This document shows positions 1 to 7,569 of a DNA stretch of 14,196 nucleotides, one piece after another. Within the stretch, counting starts at the first letter, position 1; every line of letters begins with the position of its first letter. The stretch covers positions 1 through 14,196 of the forward strand of contig JALXCS010000185.1 of the NCBI GenBank assembly GCA_026990815.1, given 5' to 3'. Position numbers and translations under genes: made by a program. This stretch comes from Methylomonas sp. Lineage in GTDB: Bacteria; Pseudomonadota; Gammaproteobacteria; Methylococcales; Methylomonadaceae. Below the pieces are notes generated by a model, which was not told where the DNA came from, searched no databases, and saw only the letters and a program-made list of their open reading frames with translations.

Positions 1-52
1 GAAGGCCGCACAAATCACATGATTTTTTTTTGTTGCACATTTAGGTTTGTAA

Positions 53-82
53 ATTATAGGGAGTGTCTTACATCAATGATAA
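53..82 (-). promoter_or_regulatory. possible leftward sigma70-type promoter
   Basis: On the minus strand there is a perfect -10 hexamer TATAAT (53-58). An 18-bp spacer separates it from TTATCA (77-82), which matches the -35 consensus at four of six positions. Transcription would run leftward out of the window, so the gene it would serve cannot be seen. Chance matches are likely in such AT-rich DNA. Confidence 0.25.
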
Positions 83-144
83 CAAATAATATTTTTCCAG
101 TCCTTATGGGAATGGAATAGCTTATGGTTATTCAATAACAGAAA

Positions 145-183
145 AAACTTTAGCAAGGCAAGGAAGGAGCCTTGCTAAAGTTT
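145..183 (-). terminator. perfect 15-bp stem hairpin, terminator-like
   Basis: The arms at 145-159 and 169-183 are perfectly complementary over 15 bp around a 9-nt purine-rich loop (160-168). Read on the minus strand, the stem runs into six consecutive T residues, the form of an intrinsic terminator. On the plus strand only three T follow, so termination there would be weaker. No intact minus-strand gene lies close by: the nearest ends at 906. Either leftward transcripts from the signalling operon run through the decayed segment to this point, or the hairpin is a relic of a lost gene. Confidence 0.6.
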
Positions 184-412
184 GAGGAAGTGACAAATTG
201 ATAGCTTAATGGAAATTGATGCGGGCTGTGTAAGTCATTTTTTTGATGAATTAATGAAGATAAATAGTTATCAGCATTTATCAGGCCAAATTACAAGACT
301 AAGAAATATAGGGAAAAAATAATTAGTCGTGCAGATAAACCTAAATAATTAGGGGATATACGGTGAATTAAGCGAGTTATTTAACATAGTTTAATTAAGG
401 ATTTGATGTTGC

Positions 413-460
413 GATGATCTGATAGAATCAGTTGATCAAGAATGGCATGCTGATTCATGA
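413..460 (+). pseudogene. antitoxin C-terminal tail remnant (VapB/Phd-like partner)
   Basis: A frame reading DDLIESVDQEWHADS and ending in TGA at 458-460 overlaps the ATG of the PIN-domain ORF at 457 by four bases (ATGA). That is the translational coupling usual for antitoxin-toxin pairs. The acidic tail with a conserved-looking Trp fits an antitoxin C-terminus. Upstream, this frame meets a stop at 404-406 with no start codon, while the adjacent frame reads through that point, so a frameshift near 412 or a 5' deletion is likely. No DNA-binding domain can be recognised. The antitoxin family is inferred only from position and coupling. Confidence 0.4.
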
Positions 461-687
461 TGTTACTTGATACACATGTTTTAGTCTGGCTGGATGCGGG
501 CGACACCTGTTTGGGAAAAATAGTTTTGCAGGCAATAGGCAAGGCATTTAAGGAAAATACCTTGTTTGTATCAACGATTAGTTTCAGAGAAGTTACCCTG
601 CAAATTCAACACATTAAAATAGAAGATAGATATTGGCGTTGGACGCTTACGTTCACTAGCATTAAGTTATGCCAATCACTTCAGTAG
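457..687 (+). pseudogene. truncated PIN-domain toxin (VapC-like)
   Basis: The first ~58 residues match the start of a VapC-type PIN ribonuclease. The opening MLLDTHVLVWL carries the first catalytic acid (Asp5), and the ISFREV motif carries Glu45. Intact VapC proteins of this type are about 125-130 residues and carry further metal-binding acids in the C-terminal half. Here the frame stops after 76 residues, and the last ~16 residues no longer resemble the family. I could not find the missing C-terminal half in another frame downstream. The product is expected to be inactive because the metal site is incomplete. The two possible starts (457 and 460) are adjacent, and the first overlaps the antitoxin remnant stop. 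Confidence 0.6.
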
Positions 688-869
688 ATACTCTCATAAA
701 ACACAACTCAAATTGAGCAATAATCATAAAAATTCTTAATTTAATGGCAGTGACGCTCACGGTGGGGGCGAGGAGAATTTGGATAATAAATGGGATAAGC
801 ATGATGTCTCCAACAAACTTTTCCAGGTTCATTGGATGAGCAGTGGATAGCGGTTATTGAGGTTTTATC

Positions 870-891
870 GCCCTCCTCTTTCGAAGAGGGC
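870..891. other. hairpin downstream of the small secreted protein gene
   Basis: GCCCTC (870-875) pairs with GAGGGC (886-891). An alternative internal pairing is CCTCTT with AAGAGG around TCG. It lies 15 nt beyond the stop codon of the 906-1223 gene in its direction of transcription. No T-tract follows on the minus strand, so it is at best a weak or factor-dependent terminator, or an RNA 3'-end stabilising structure. Confidence 0.3.
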
Positions 892-905
892 TTTAGACAA
901 ATGAT

Positions 906-1223
906 TTACTGCTTTTTGGTGCCTGATGGGCATTGGGTGCCGGGAAATTGTCTGCAAACTTTGATAATGGTTGTTCCTCCCGGTGTACGAATGGGTACAT
1001 CAGCGCAGCATTTTACTGAGGTGCTTCTTAGTTTTAAAGTGGGTTCAGGGGGTTGTTCAAGTTCAGACGTTGATTTTTTAGTAAAAACAACGGAGCCATC
1101 ATCCGCTAATTCCGGTACGTAGACTTCTGAATAGGATGGGGTCTGTTCTGCTTGAGCGGTTGAAATGGTCAATAGTGAAACGAAAATGGAAAGAATGAGA
1201 TATTTGATGTTATGATTATTCAT
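906..1223 (-). CDS. small secreted four-cysteine protein, unknown function
   Basis: I do not recognise this 105-residue protein. Residues 1-25 form a clear Sec signal peptide: a short polar start, the hydrophobic stretch YLILSIFVSLLTIS, and a likely cleavage at AQA/E. The mature part is about 80 residues, has a Pro-rich middle (ELEQPPEPT), and carries four cysteines (72, 73, 90, 98), an even number compatible with two disulfides in the periplasm. The start is supported by GAGG six bases before the ATG. It lies 128 nt downstream of the FecR-TPR-barrel gene on the same strand and may belong to that module. A plus-strand frame covering most of the same DNA is judged spurious because it lacks a ribosome binding site and any recognisable feature. 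Confidence 0.65.
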   Translation of the reverse strand: MNNHNIKYLILSIFVSLLTISTAQAEQTPSYSEVYVPELADDGSVVFTKKSTSELEQPPEPTLKLRSTSVKCCADVPIRTPGGTTIIKVCRQFPGTQCPSGTKKQ

Positions 1224-1351
1224 GATAAACCTCGCTTGTTTTTGTTATATAAATGCGTAGCCTGGAATAGTTTTATAAGACTAATTCCCAAGATTCAGAT
1301 TAACACTTTTGTTCACCGAGGTCAGTAAATTCTGAAGCAGTGAAATGGAAA

Positions 1352-4300
1352 TCAAAAAACATCAAAATCAAAAATTACCTGGCCAAAAAGTGTCCGTTCA
1401 GGTAAAAAACGCGCTCGGCTTGGTAAACCGGTTATCAGATTTCTATCCGCATATTGGTAATTTTCATTCAGCAAATTTTTGATGCCAAATTCTGCTCGGC
1501 CATATCTTTTGGGAAATTTGTAGCCGATAAGAGCATCAATTGACCAGAAATGTTCGTGTCCAGAGCTTTTGGCAGTATCACTACGGACCCGTTGTTTAAC
1601 AAAAGTAGCTCGAAATTTTGAATATAAGCCATTGGTAGCAAAATAATTAAACGAAATGGGCACTTGATGGGTAACAATATCGCTGAGGAAGGGATTGTTG
1701 TTCGAAACTTCTTTGCTAATTTGGCGGTCAAGAATCACTAACTGATATTCTATGCTTGTCGAGATTTGCTTGGTTGGCGTCCAATTAAAATAGCTTCTGG
1801 CAGTAAATTCATGTTGTCGTTCGTACTTTATGAAGGATGAATCAGCTGTTACCTTGATGAAATCAGGACTGCTGTCGTCAATAAGCGGGATAACTGGCTC
1901 TGAAATAATGACCGGCACTTTGAGTTTCCGATAAGTGCCTTCGAGTCCAAAATAAGTGGATTGATTAAATTTATGATCGAGTCCTAAGCCAAAGTGTTCG
2001 TATTTGGTACCGGTATCATCATCAAAAAATTGTACAAAACCGGCAATTTGAGCCGGTTCAATGGTTTGATTAGCGCCAAAATTTTTCTTTACACCCTGAA
2101 AATATGCTGCCCGAAGTGTGGTTTTATCAAATAGGTTCCATAACAGACCAAGTTTGGGGTTAAAGCGTTGTATATCTGGCAAGGTATGGTTATCAATGGA
2201 GTCAAAACTGACGCCTAGAATTGTGGTGAGATTTTTATAGTTTAGAAAAGAGTATAAATAAGCGTTGATATGATCAGAATCGTGATCTGTGCGAGTATTG
2301 ATCTCGAGGGCAATATCTTTAGCAGGAATGTTAAAAAAACCAGGAATGAAAAACCCAGGAATATGAATGTCTTGTGTCAATAATACATTTTGCGGCTGGT
2401 TATTATTGATATAACCGGCTCCGGCAATAAATTTAGCCCATTTCAAATCTTTGATCACTTGCAGTTCAATGCTGAACGTATCAGCATTATTATTTACGCT
2501 GACCGGGAGCGGATCACCAGCAAATTCAGTGATAAAACCCGAAGAAAAATCATCCTTGGTATAAATTCCTGAAAACAAAACATCGGTTGTTGGATCTGGT
2601 TGGTAATGTCCGCCGATTCGATAAAGTTGTCGTTTGAATTTTTCTTGCAGGGTATTTGAGAATAAGCGATTATTGAAATACTGACTCAAATCGCCATTTT
2701 TCAGAAAATTATAACGATATTCAAATTGCAGATTCAGCTTGTCTGTTAACTGGTATTGGACAAAAGCATTATAGATATCTTGTTTAATGGCATTATTTTC
2801 CCGAACTCCATCACTTTGAAAATGGTATTGACCAATACTGTAGGATAATTTGTTCCAAATCCCGGCGTGGACCAATTCTTCTCCATAACTGTCTTTATTG
2901 CCGATAATACCAGCCCCTTGAAAGGTAAATTGGTTACGCTCAAATAACGAATTGTATTCATTAAAAGATGTGCTGCCTAGAGTATTGGAAGCTAAGCGAT
3001 CGCTTTCCGCTAAGCGAGGTTGAATAGGTGTTATATTAATCGGTTGTAATAATTGTGATTGCAAGAGCGCGCTGACGCGGGCAATTTCGTGACGTGGCAA
3101 AGCAGCGTAGTTATCAGCCAGTAAGCGATGGGCAGAGTAATTTGCCGGATCAATAGTGACTGATTTCCAGCCTTCAATCAGTCCTAATTGTTGAAAGCCA
3201 AGATCATTATAGATTCGGCCGAGGCTGGCGCTACGGGCAGCTAAATCTTCGTCAAGCAGTAATTTTGAGCGATAAACGCCACGGTTATCATTTAACTCGA
3301 TGGCTTTTTGCATATCATGCAGGGCTTCGATGGGCCGGTTTTGGGTCTGCTTAAGAATGGCATCGTAAAACCATGGTGTTGGGTCATTTGGATCCATTTC
3401 CTTCGCGATTGAAAATTCAGTCGCAGCGAAATTTTCATTTTTAAGTTCGTAATAAGCCTTGCCTAAATAACTGCGAATAATGGCATTATTAGGGTCTAAA
3501 TTGGCTGCGGTTTCCAATTCGCGGGTTCCTTGTTCGAGTCGGCCTGATCTTATTTTTGCCAAGCCCGAACCTAAATGCGCCAAAGGGTCGGAAGGATCAA
3601 ATATGATCGCTTGGCTGAAAGCCTGACGCGCTTGCTCGATTTCAATTTGAGCCAGATAGACAAAACCGATTACTGTCTGGGTTCTTGGTTGTGCAGGATT
3701 TAGGCTTTGGGCTTTTTGAGCTGCATCGAGTGCGCCATTTTTATTTCCAGAAGCTAAGCGTAATTCAGCCAATCTAGCCCAGGCCAAAGCATTTTCAGGA
3801 GACAAATGTGTGGCTTGTTGGATGGCAAGCAAAGCTTTGTTAATATCAAACTTGGCCTGATAAATGTAGGATAAGGCAATTTGTGCGATAGCCGACTCTG
3901 GATTGCGTTTTGCTGCCTTCAGTGCCATCTCCTCGGCCCTGGAAAGTTGATTTTTGCTCAAAGCAATCACTGATTTAAGGGCCATCGCGGTGCTGAAAGT
4001 TGATTCTAGTTGTTCTGCTTGTTGCAGGTCATGCAAGGCTTCTTCGACGCTGCCAACGGTTAATAGTAAAGATGCCTTTAGAGCAAAAAAATATTCATTC
4101 TGCAGGTTTTTTGGCGTTTGTTCCAGAATCGTAAGTGCTTGAAAAATATTGCCGTGACGATAAGCAGATATGGCTTTTTTAATCTTTGGGGTATGGATGA
4201 TTGTGGCCAGTTTCTGGTAGTCAACAATCGGAGGATAATATAACGCCCACTGTACCGCATCTTCAGGTTTAACTGTCAAGTGCTGTATTCGGGGCGGTTG

Positions 4301-4834
4301 ATCCCGGGCGGCTATTGCCACAGAGCCTTTTTCAATTTTAATTTCACCAGACCGATTTTGTGCGGCAACACGACCATCAAATACCGCAATTTCTGTACGG
4401 CTGTTTTTTACAGTAACCAGGAATTCAGTGCCTTCATGCACTGCATTGACAAATGGTGTATAAATTTCCAGTTGATGGAATTTTCGGCTTCTAAAAAATG
4501 CCGAACCTTTGATAAAGTTTATAAACCAGGAATGTGATTGGTCTTGGACGGGTTCAGGAAAAATCAGTGTGCTGTTTTGCTCCAGTGTCACCAACGATTG
4601 ATTGCTGAATTCTAGCGTTACTCTGCTATGGCGTAATGTTCGAATTTTATCACCAGGGCAAAAAATTTGACTGGGGCTGGTTTGTTGCCATACCGTTTGG
4701 TTACCGGATTGTATTTCAATACGACCATTCCCCGAGGCAATCCTGGCTAGCCATTGTTCGCACTCTGAAGCTATTGCAAAACTGGAAAAAAGTGTGAAGA
4801 AAAGAAAAAAAGACGATTTGAGAAAAACAGCCAT
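1352..4834 (-). CDS. FecR-TPR-outer membrane beta-barrel fusion protein (TonB-receptor-like)
   Basis: This is a 1160-residue exported protein with three parts. After a signal peptide (about 1-22, FSSFAIAS), residues ~40-180 form a FecR-like domain (FCPGDKIRTL, LEFSNQSLVTLEQNS, VHEGTEFLVTV). Residues ~225-600 are about nine or ten tetratricopeptide repeats with typical NPESAIAQIALSYIYQ-like units. Residues ~625-1160 look like a TonB-dependent-receptor barrel: alternating amphipathic strands, a GIKNLLNENYQY segment, a PERT segment, and a C-terminal aromatic residue in FDFDVF, the usual outer-membrane insertion signal. No N-terminal plug domain or TonB box is seen, so energised transport is doubtful. 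A sensor or structural role at the outer membrane is plausible. Upstream, 196 nt away, is the CHASE2 cyclase; FecR and CHASE2 proteins are often encoded together, which suggests shared signalling. The ribosome binding site is weak (AAAAGAA). The family seems widespread but I know of no assigned function. Confidence 0.8.
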   Translation of the reverse strand: MAVFLKSSFFLFFTLFSSFAIASECEQWLARIASGNGRIEIQSGNQTVWQQTSPSQIFCPGDKIRTLRHSRVTLEFSNQSLVTLEQNSTLIFPEPVQDQSHSWFINFIKGSAFFRSRKFHQLEIYTPFVNAVHEGTEFLVTVKNSRTEIAVFDGRVAAQNRSGEIKIEKGSVAIAARDQPPRIQHLTVKPEDAVQWALYYPPIVDYQKLATIIHTPKIKKAISAYRHGNIFQALTILEQTPKNLQNEYFFALKASLLLTVGSVEEALHDLQQAEQLESTFSTAMALKSVIALSKNQLSRAEEMALKAAKRNPESAIAQIALSYIYQAKFDINKALLAIQQATHLSPENALAWARLAELRLASGNKNGALDAAQKAQSLNPAQPRTQTVIGFVYLAQIEIEQARQAFSQAIIFDPSDPLAHLGSGLAKIRSGRLEQGTRELETAANLDPNNAIIRSYLGKAYYELKNENFAATEFSIAKEMDPNDPTPWFYDAILKQTQNRPIEALHDMQKAIELNDNRGVYRSKLLLDEDLAARSASLGRIYNDLGFQQLGLIEGWKSVTIDPANYSAHRLLADNYAALPRHEIARVSALLQSQLLQPINITPIQPRLAESDRLASNTLGSTSFNEYNSLFERNQFTFQGAGIIGNKDSYGEELVHAGIWNKLSYSIGQYHFQSDGVRENNAIKQDIYNAFVQYQLTDKLNLQFEYRYNFLKNGDLSQYFNNRLFSNTLQEKFKRQLYRIGGHYQPDPTTDVLFSGIYTKDDFSSGFITEFAGDPLPVSVNNNADTFSIELQVIKDLKWAKFIAGAGYINNNQPQNVLLTQDIHIPGFFIPGFFNIPAKDIALEINTRTDHDSDHINAYLYSFLNYKNLTTILGVSFDSIDNHTLPDIQRFNPKLGLLWNLFDKTTLRAAYFQGVKKNFGANQTIEPAQIAGFVQFFDDDTGTKYEHFGLGLDHKFNQSTYFGLEGTYRKLKVPVIISEPVIPLIDDSSPDFIKVTADSSFIKYERQHEFTARSYFNWTPTKQISTSIEYQLVILDRQISKEVSNNNPFLSDIVTHQVPISFNYFATNGLYSKFRATFVKQRVRSDTAKSSGHEHFWSIDALIGYKFPKRYGRAEFGIKNLLNENYQYADRNLITGLPSRARFLPERTLFGQVIFDFDVF

Positions 4835-4991
4835 ATTGTTGTTCTTTTAATTGACGAGATTGTTATATTCGGTACATTTAACCTTTCCGCCGCATGATAT
4901 TCAGACGAAAATGGCGACGCAATAATACTGAAAATCAAGAGGACTTAGCGAATGCTGAGCTTAACATAAAAATAAAGTGGATCCTATTTTA

Positions 4992-5019
4992 AGCTTATAT
5001 TCGCAAACTTATATTAGCT
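4992..5019. repeat. imperfect inverted repeat after the cyclase stop
   Basis: AGCTTATAT (4992-5000) and ATATTAGCT (5011-5019) pair at eight of nine positions around a 10-nt loop. The octamer CTTATATT also occurs twice in direct orientation here. The element lies just past the cyclase stop in the 197-nt gap before the receptor gene. No T-tract follows on the minus strand, so it may be an RNA processing or stability hairpin rather than a terminator. It is AT-rich and could be chance. Confidence 0.25.
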
Positions 5020-5030
5020 AAAAAATACAG

Positions 5031-7301
5031 TCAAAATGCAATTCGGCCATTTAGTTTTTCGGTTTCAATAACAGCAGGTAATTGAGGGGGTTCTGTTTTT
5101 TCCATATAGAAAGGCTGATGAATTTCCAGGAAATGGATGTAAAACAGAGTGGGGCCGTCATTGGGGAAATTGTTTTTGATGGTGTTGAAAGCTTCTAATG
5201 CCTCTAGCCATTGGCTGTTCTTAAAAAATCCCAAGGCCCTAGAAAATTCTGATTTTAGTGAAAACCACGATTCGGGAATGTCCTGTTCTGGACCAATCAG
5301 TTCATAAATACTAATGGGTTTGGTTTTACCTTTTAGAATAAATTGACCAACTTCCCGCGTAAAAAAACCGGAAAAATTTTGAGTGATTTGTTCTGAAGCC
5401 AGAATCCGGGTACCCAATAACTTATTCAAGCCTTCGATGCGAGTGGCCGTATTGATAATATCACCGACTGCCCGATACTCATAATGCTCCTTTGCTCCAA
5501 CATTACCCAGCCGCATACTGCCGTAATGTAGGCCAATACGGGTTGGAAGCTGGTCGAGCTGGCGTTGATTGAAATCATCAATGGCATTGATGATTTCAAT
5601 TGCGGCTTGAGATGCAGCTTGTTGGGGTTTGTCGGCCGCATTAGAAACGGCCCATAAGGCCATCATGGCATCGCCAATAACATCAGAAATGATACCGCCA
5701 TGTTTTTGAACCAGTGGAAACATAACTGAATAATACCGGTTCATCAAATCTGCCAGCTGCATTGGGTCTTTGGATTCGGATAAGGTTGTATATTGTCCGG
5801 CATCCGTGGCTAAACAAACTCCTTGTTTCAGCTCCCCATAACTGTTCATGATATCACTGGCAGGTCGGTTGGATATTTTTTCGACAACGTCCTTCGGTAA
5901 ATAGAAACTGAATGCTTTTTGCAGGTTCTGATGGGAAAGATTTCGAGAGACAAAGTGAAAAATCGAGGCAGCCAATATAATTAACGGTGCCTGAATGAAA
6001 ATTGGTGTGATAACGGGTAGCCAAAGGTTGAAAAATTTGAATAAATAATAACAAAGCAAAAAGTTGATCAGACAAACGAAAATGGTTGCAATGACAATTT
6101 TTTTGAAGGGTAAAAACCGGCAGAGGGCTGCTAGCATCATTCCCCAAAGAAGAACCATCAGAAATTGCCGGGAGAGAGGTAAAGGCTTTATCCAGGAATT
6201 ATCAATCAGATTGGCAACAGCGGTCGCTGCAATTTCAATCGGGCTAATCGTATCAGCAGCAGAAGAGGAATAAACATTGTAAAACCCTGGGCTTTTTTCC
6301 GGCTGGATATTTTCAGAATAACCGACCAGGATAATTTTATTATGGAAGGTTTCGGGACGCAAGATATCGCTGACCAAAGCTTGATAGAAAGGGATCGTGG
6401 TAATTGTTCCTGCTTTTCCGTAGTGATTGAAGTACAAGCTGTCGCCGCTAGTATGAAAATTCAGCCAGGACTGCAATAATTGTTTCTTTTCTGACGAAAT
6501 ACCGGATTGCTTCAGTATGGATTGGAAGCGGGTTAAAAAAGTTGGATTCGTTTTAAAATGTTGGTAAATTTTTTGAACAAAATCGATAGTTGAAAATGGT
6601 TCTGCAAGTAGTGTAGCCAGATTAGGGTCAGTTTGTATCAGCAATGTAGACAATTCTGGTAAAGTTTTTTTTAAAACCGAGTTGTGGAAAATACAACTGG
6701 GGAAAGTAGGGGCTCCTCCGGCACTGGCTTTATAAACCCAGAATTGTTTTACTGAAGAGGCGGTTTTTGGCAATGGGAAAGGACAGACATCCAAAGCGGC
6801 ATTTTCCAGCAGTGGAATAGGGTATACAACCTTTTCACTAATCATATTCGGAATGCTTGAACGCGATTTTCTGTTTACAAAAATAGTGCGCCTTTCAAGA
6901 TAATTACTAAGAATAACGTTTTTTTCCGAGGCTATTGCCTCTGCCAGAATGTTGTCATTTCGAACATTGCGTGGTTCAGCAAAGTTAATATTAAAGGCAA
7001 TAATGGCCGGTGCTTGTTGATTAAGTTTGTTGATCAATTCTGCATAATAAGACCGTGGCCATTTTTCAGGGTCTTCTGGTAATCGCAACACATCCGCTGA
7101 TAATTTGTCGATACTGATAATGGTGACATCTTTGGGAGGCTGCTGTGGACCTCTGATTTTATAAAACCAGTCTAGACCAGCTTCCTCAAGATTTTCGCCC
7201 CAAGGGGTTAGGCTGAAAAGAGAGCCTAAAAAGCCAATGGCAAATGCAAGAATGCAGGCTTTTCCTGTCTTGATACAAACCATAAGCGGATTGGTTTCCA
7301 T
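5031..7301 (-). CDS. CHASE2-domain class III nucleotide cyclase
   Basis: A 756-residue inner-membrane cyclase. A membrane segment (about 12-31) leads into a periplasmic CHASE2 sensor domain (about 35-370; GLDWFYKIRGPQQPP, VTIISIDKLS, WPRSYYAELINKL, AFNINFAEPR). Three more membrane segments follow (about 379-397, 402-423, 428-450). The cytoplasmic class III cyclase domain spans about 475-665. Metal-binding Asp500 (TDAGQYTTLSE) and Asp544 (GDAMMALW) are present, as are the transition-state residues Asn617 and Arg621 (NTATR). The two substrate-selecting positions hold Asp540 and Arg610 instead of Lys with Asp/Thr (adenylate) or Glu/Cys (guanylate), so the product cannot be named from sequence. 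A ~90-residue tail follows. The ATG at 7301 has AGGG directly against it, which is too close, so Met7 (7283) is a possible alternative start. The gene has its own promoter at 7454-7482. Confidence 0.88.
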   Translation of the reverse strand: METNPLMVCIKTGKACILAFAIGFLGSLFSLTPWGENLEEAGLDWFYKIRGPQQPPKDVTIISIDKLSADVLRLPEDPEKWPRSYYAELINKLNQQAPAIIAFNINFAEPRNVRNDNILAEAIASEKNVILSNYLERRTIFVNRKSRSSIPNMISEKVVYPIPLLENAALDVCPFPLPKTASSVKQFWVYKASAGGAPTFPSCIFHNSVLKKTLPELSTLLIQTDPNLATLLAEPFSTIDFVQKIYQHFKTNPTFLTRFQSILKQSGISSEKKQLLQSWLNFHTSGDSLYFNHYGKAGTITTIPFYQALVSDILRPETFHNKIILVGYSENIQPEKSPGFYNVYSSSAADTISPIEIAATAVANLIDNSWIKPLPLSRQFLMVLLWGMMLAALCRFLPFKKIVIATIFVCLINFLLCYYLFKFFNLWLPVITPIFIQAPLIILAASIFHFVSRNLSHQNLQKAFSFYLPKDVVEKISNRPASDIMNSYGELKQGVCLATDAGQYTTLSESKDPMQLADLMNRYYSVMFPLVQKHGGIISDVIGDAMMALWAVSNAADKPQQAASQAAIEIINAIDDFNQRQLDQLPTRIGLHYGSMRLGNVGAKEHYEYRAVGDIINTATRIEGLNKLLGTRILASEQITQNFSGFFTREVGQFILKGKTKPISIYELIGPEQDIPESWFSLKSEFSRALGFFKNSQWLEALEAFNTIKNNFPNDGPTLFYIHFLEIHQPFYMEKTEPPQLPAVIETEKLNGRIAF

Positions 7302-7440
7302 CCCTAATGAAAGGTAACAGCAAGTCTATGATGATTGCTCATCGGACGGAAAACCAATGATTATTGAGCATAAAGCAAGTATTGTTATTCATTTATTGGA
7401 TGATAAGCATCAAGCCATAAGGCAGCTGCAGTGTCGTTGT

Positions 7441-7454
7441 TGACAAGCTGGTCA
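7441..7454. promoter_or_regulatory. 14-bp palindrome at the cyclase transcription start (operator candidate)
   Basis: The minus strand reads TGACCAGCTTGTCA, a palindrome with 12 of 14 symmetric positions (TGAC.AGCT.GTCA). It touches the downstream edge of the -10 hexamer and covers the expected +1 of the cyclase promoter. A repressor bound there would block initiation. Its size and position suit a dimeric regulator, but I cannot assign a regulator family. Confidence 0.35.
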
Positions 7455-7482
7455 TTATATTTATCAACTAACTAACTGTCTA
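7454..7482 (-). promoter_or_regulatory. sigma70-type promoter for the cyclase/receptor module
   Basis: The minus strand has TAGACA (7477-7482; five of six against TTGACA), a 17-bp spacer and a perfect TATAAT (7454-7459). Initiation would fall near 7447, giving a 5' leader of about 145 nt before the cyclase ATG. It is the best promoter match I found in the window and sits in the 268-nt gap between the map-glnD operon and the cyclase. The cyclase module can therefore be transcribed separately from the housekeeping operon upstream. Confidence 0.6.
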
Positions 7483-7569
7483 TTGTTGAAGTCGCTTGAG
7501 GAAAGCCAGAGAAGTATTTTTGAGCCAATTTAAGCTATTGTCAGTTTAGCTGTAGATCTTGTGTTAGTT

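Larger units (their letters stand above)
1..412. other. AT-rich gene-poor region
   Basis: I see no convincing gene in this stretch. It contains a strong inverted repeat at 145-183 and a possible leftward promoter at 53-82. A 37-codon ATG-to-TAA frame lies at 209-322 on the plus strand, but it has no well-placed ribosome binding site and no recognisable motif. Just before the toxin-antitoxin remnant at 413 the frame in use is closed by TGA at 404-406. This suggests that the 5' part of the antitoxin gene has decayed or been lost here. Confidence 0.5.

Noticed and set aside
1..30. AAATC/GATTT hairpin followed by T-run at the left edge, as a plus-strand terminator
   Set aside because: The stem is five mostly A-T pairs and no upstream gene is visible, so it cannot be told from chance in AT-rich DNA.
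209..322. 37-codon plus-strand frame in the left gene-poor region
   Set aside because: It has a start and stop, but the nearest purine-rich stretch (GAGGAAG) is too far upstream (18 nt) and the peptide has no recognisable feature.
832..1122. 96-codon plus-strand frame opposite the small secreted protein
   Set aside because: It overlaps a minus-strand gene with a clear signal peptide and ribosome binding site, and its own product has no signal peptide, domain or ribosome binding site.
7440..7459. Plus-strand TTGACA followed by TATATT, as a divergent promoter
   Set aside because: The spacing is only about 10 bp, and no plus-strand gene lies downstream. The match arises from the palindrome at the cyclase promoter.
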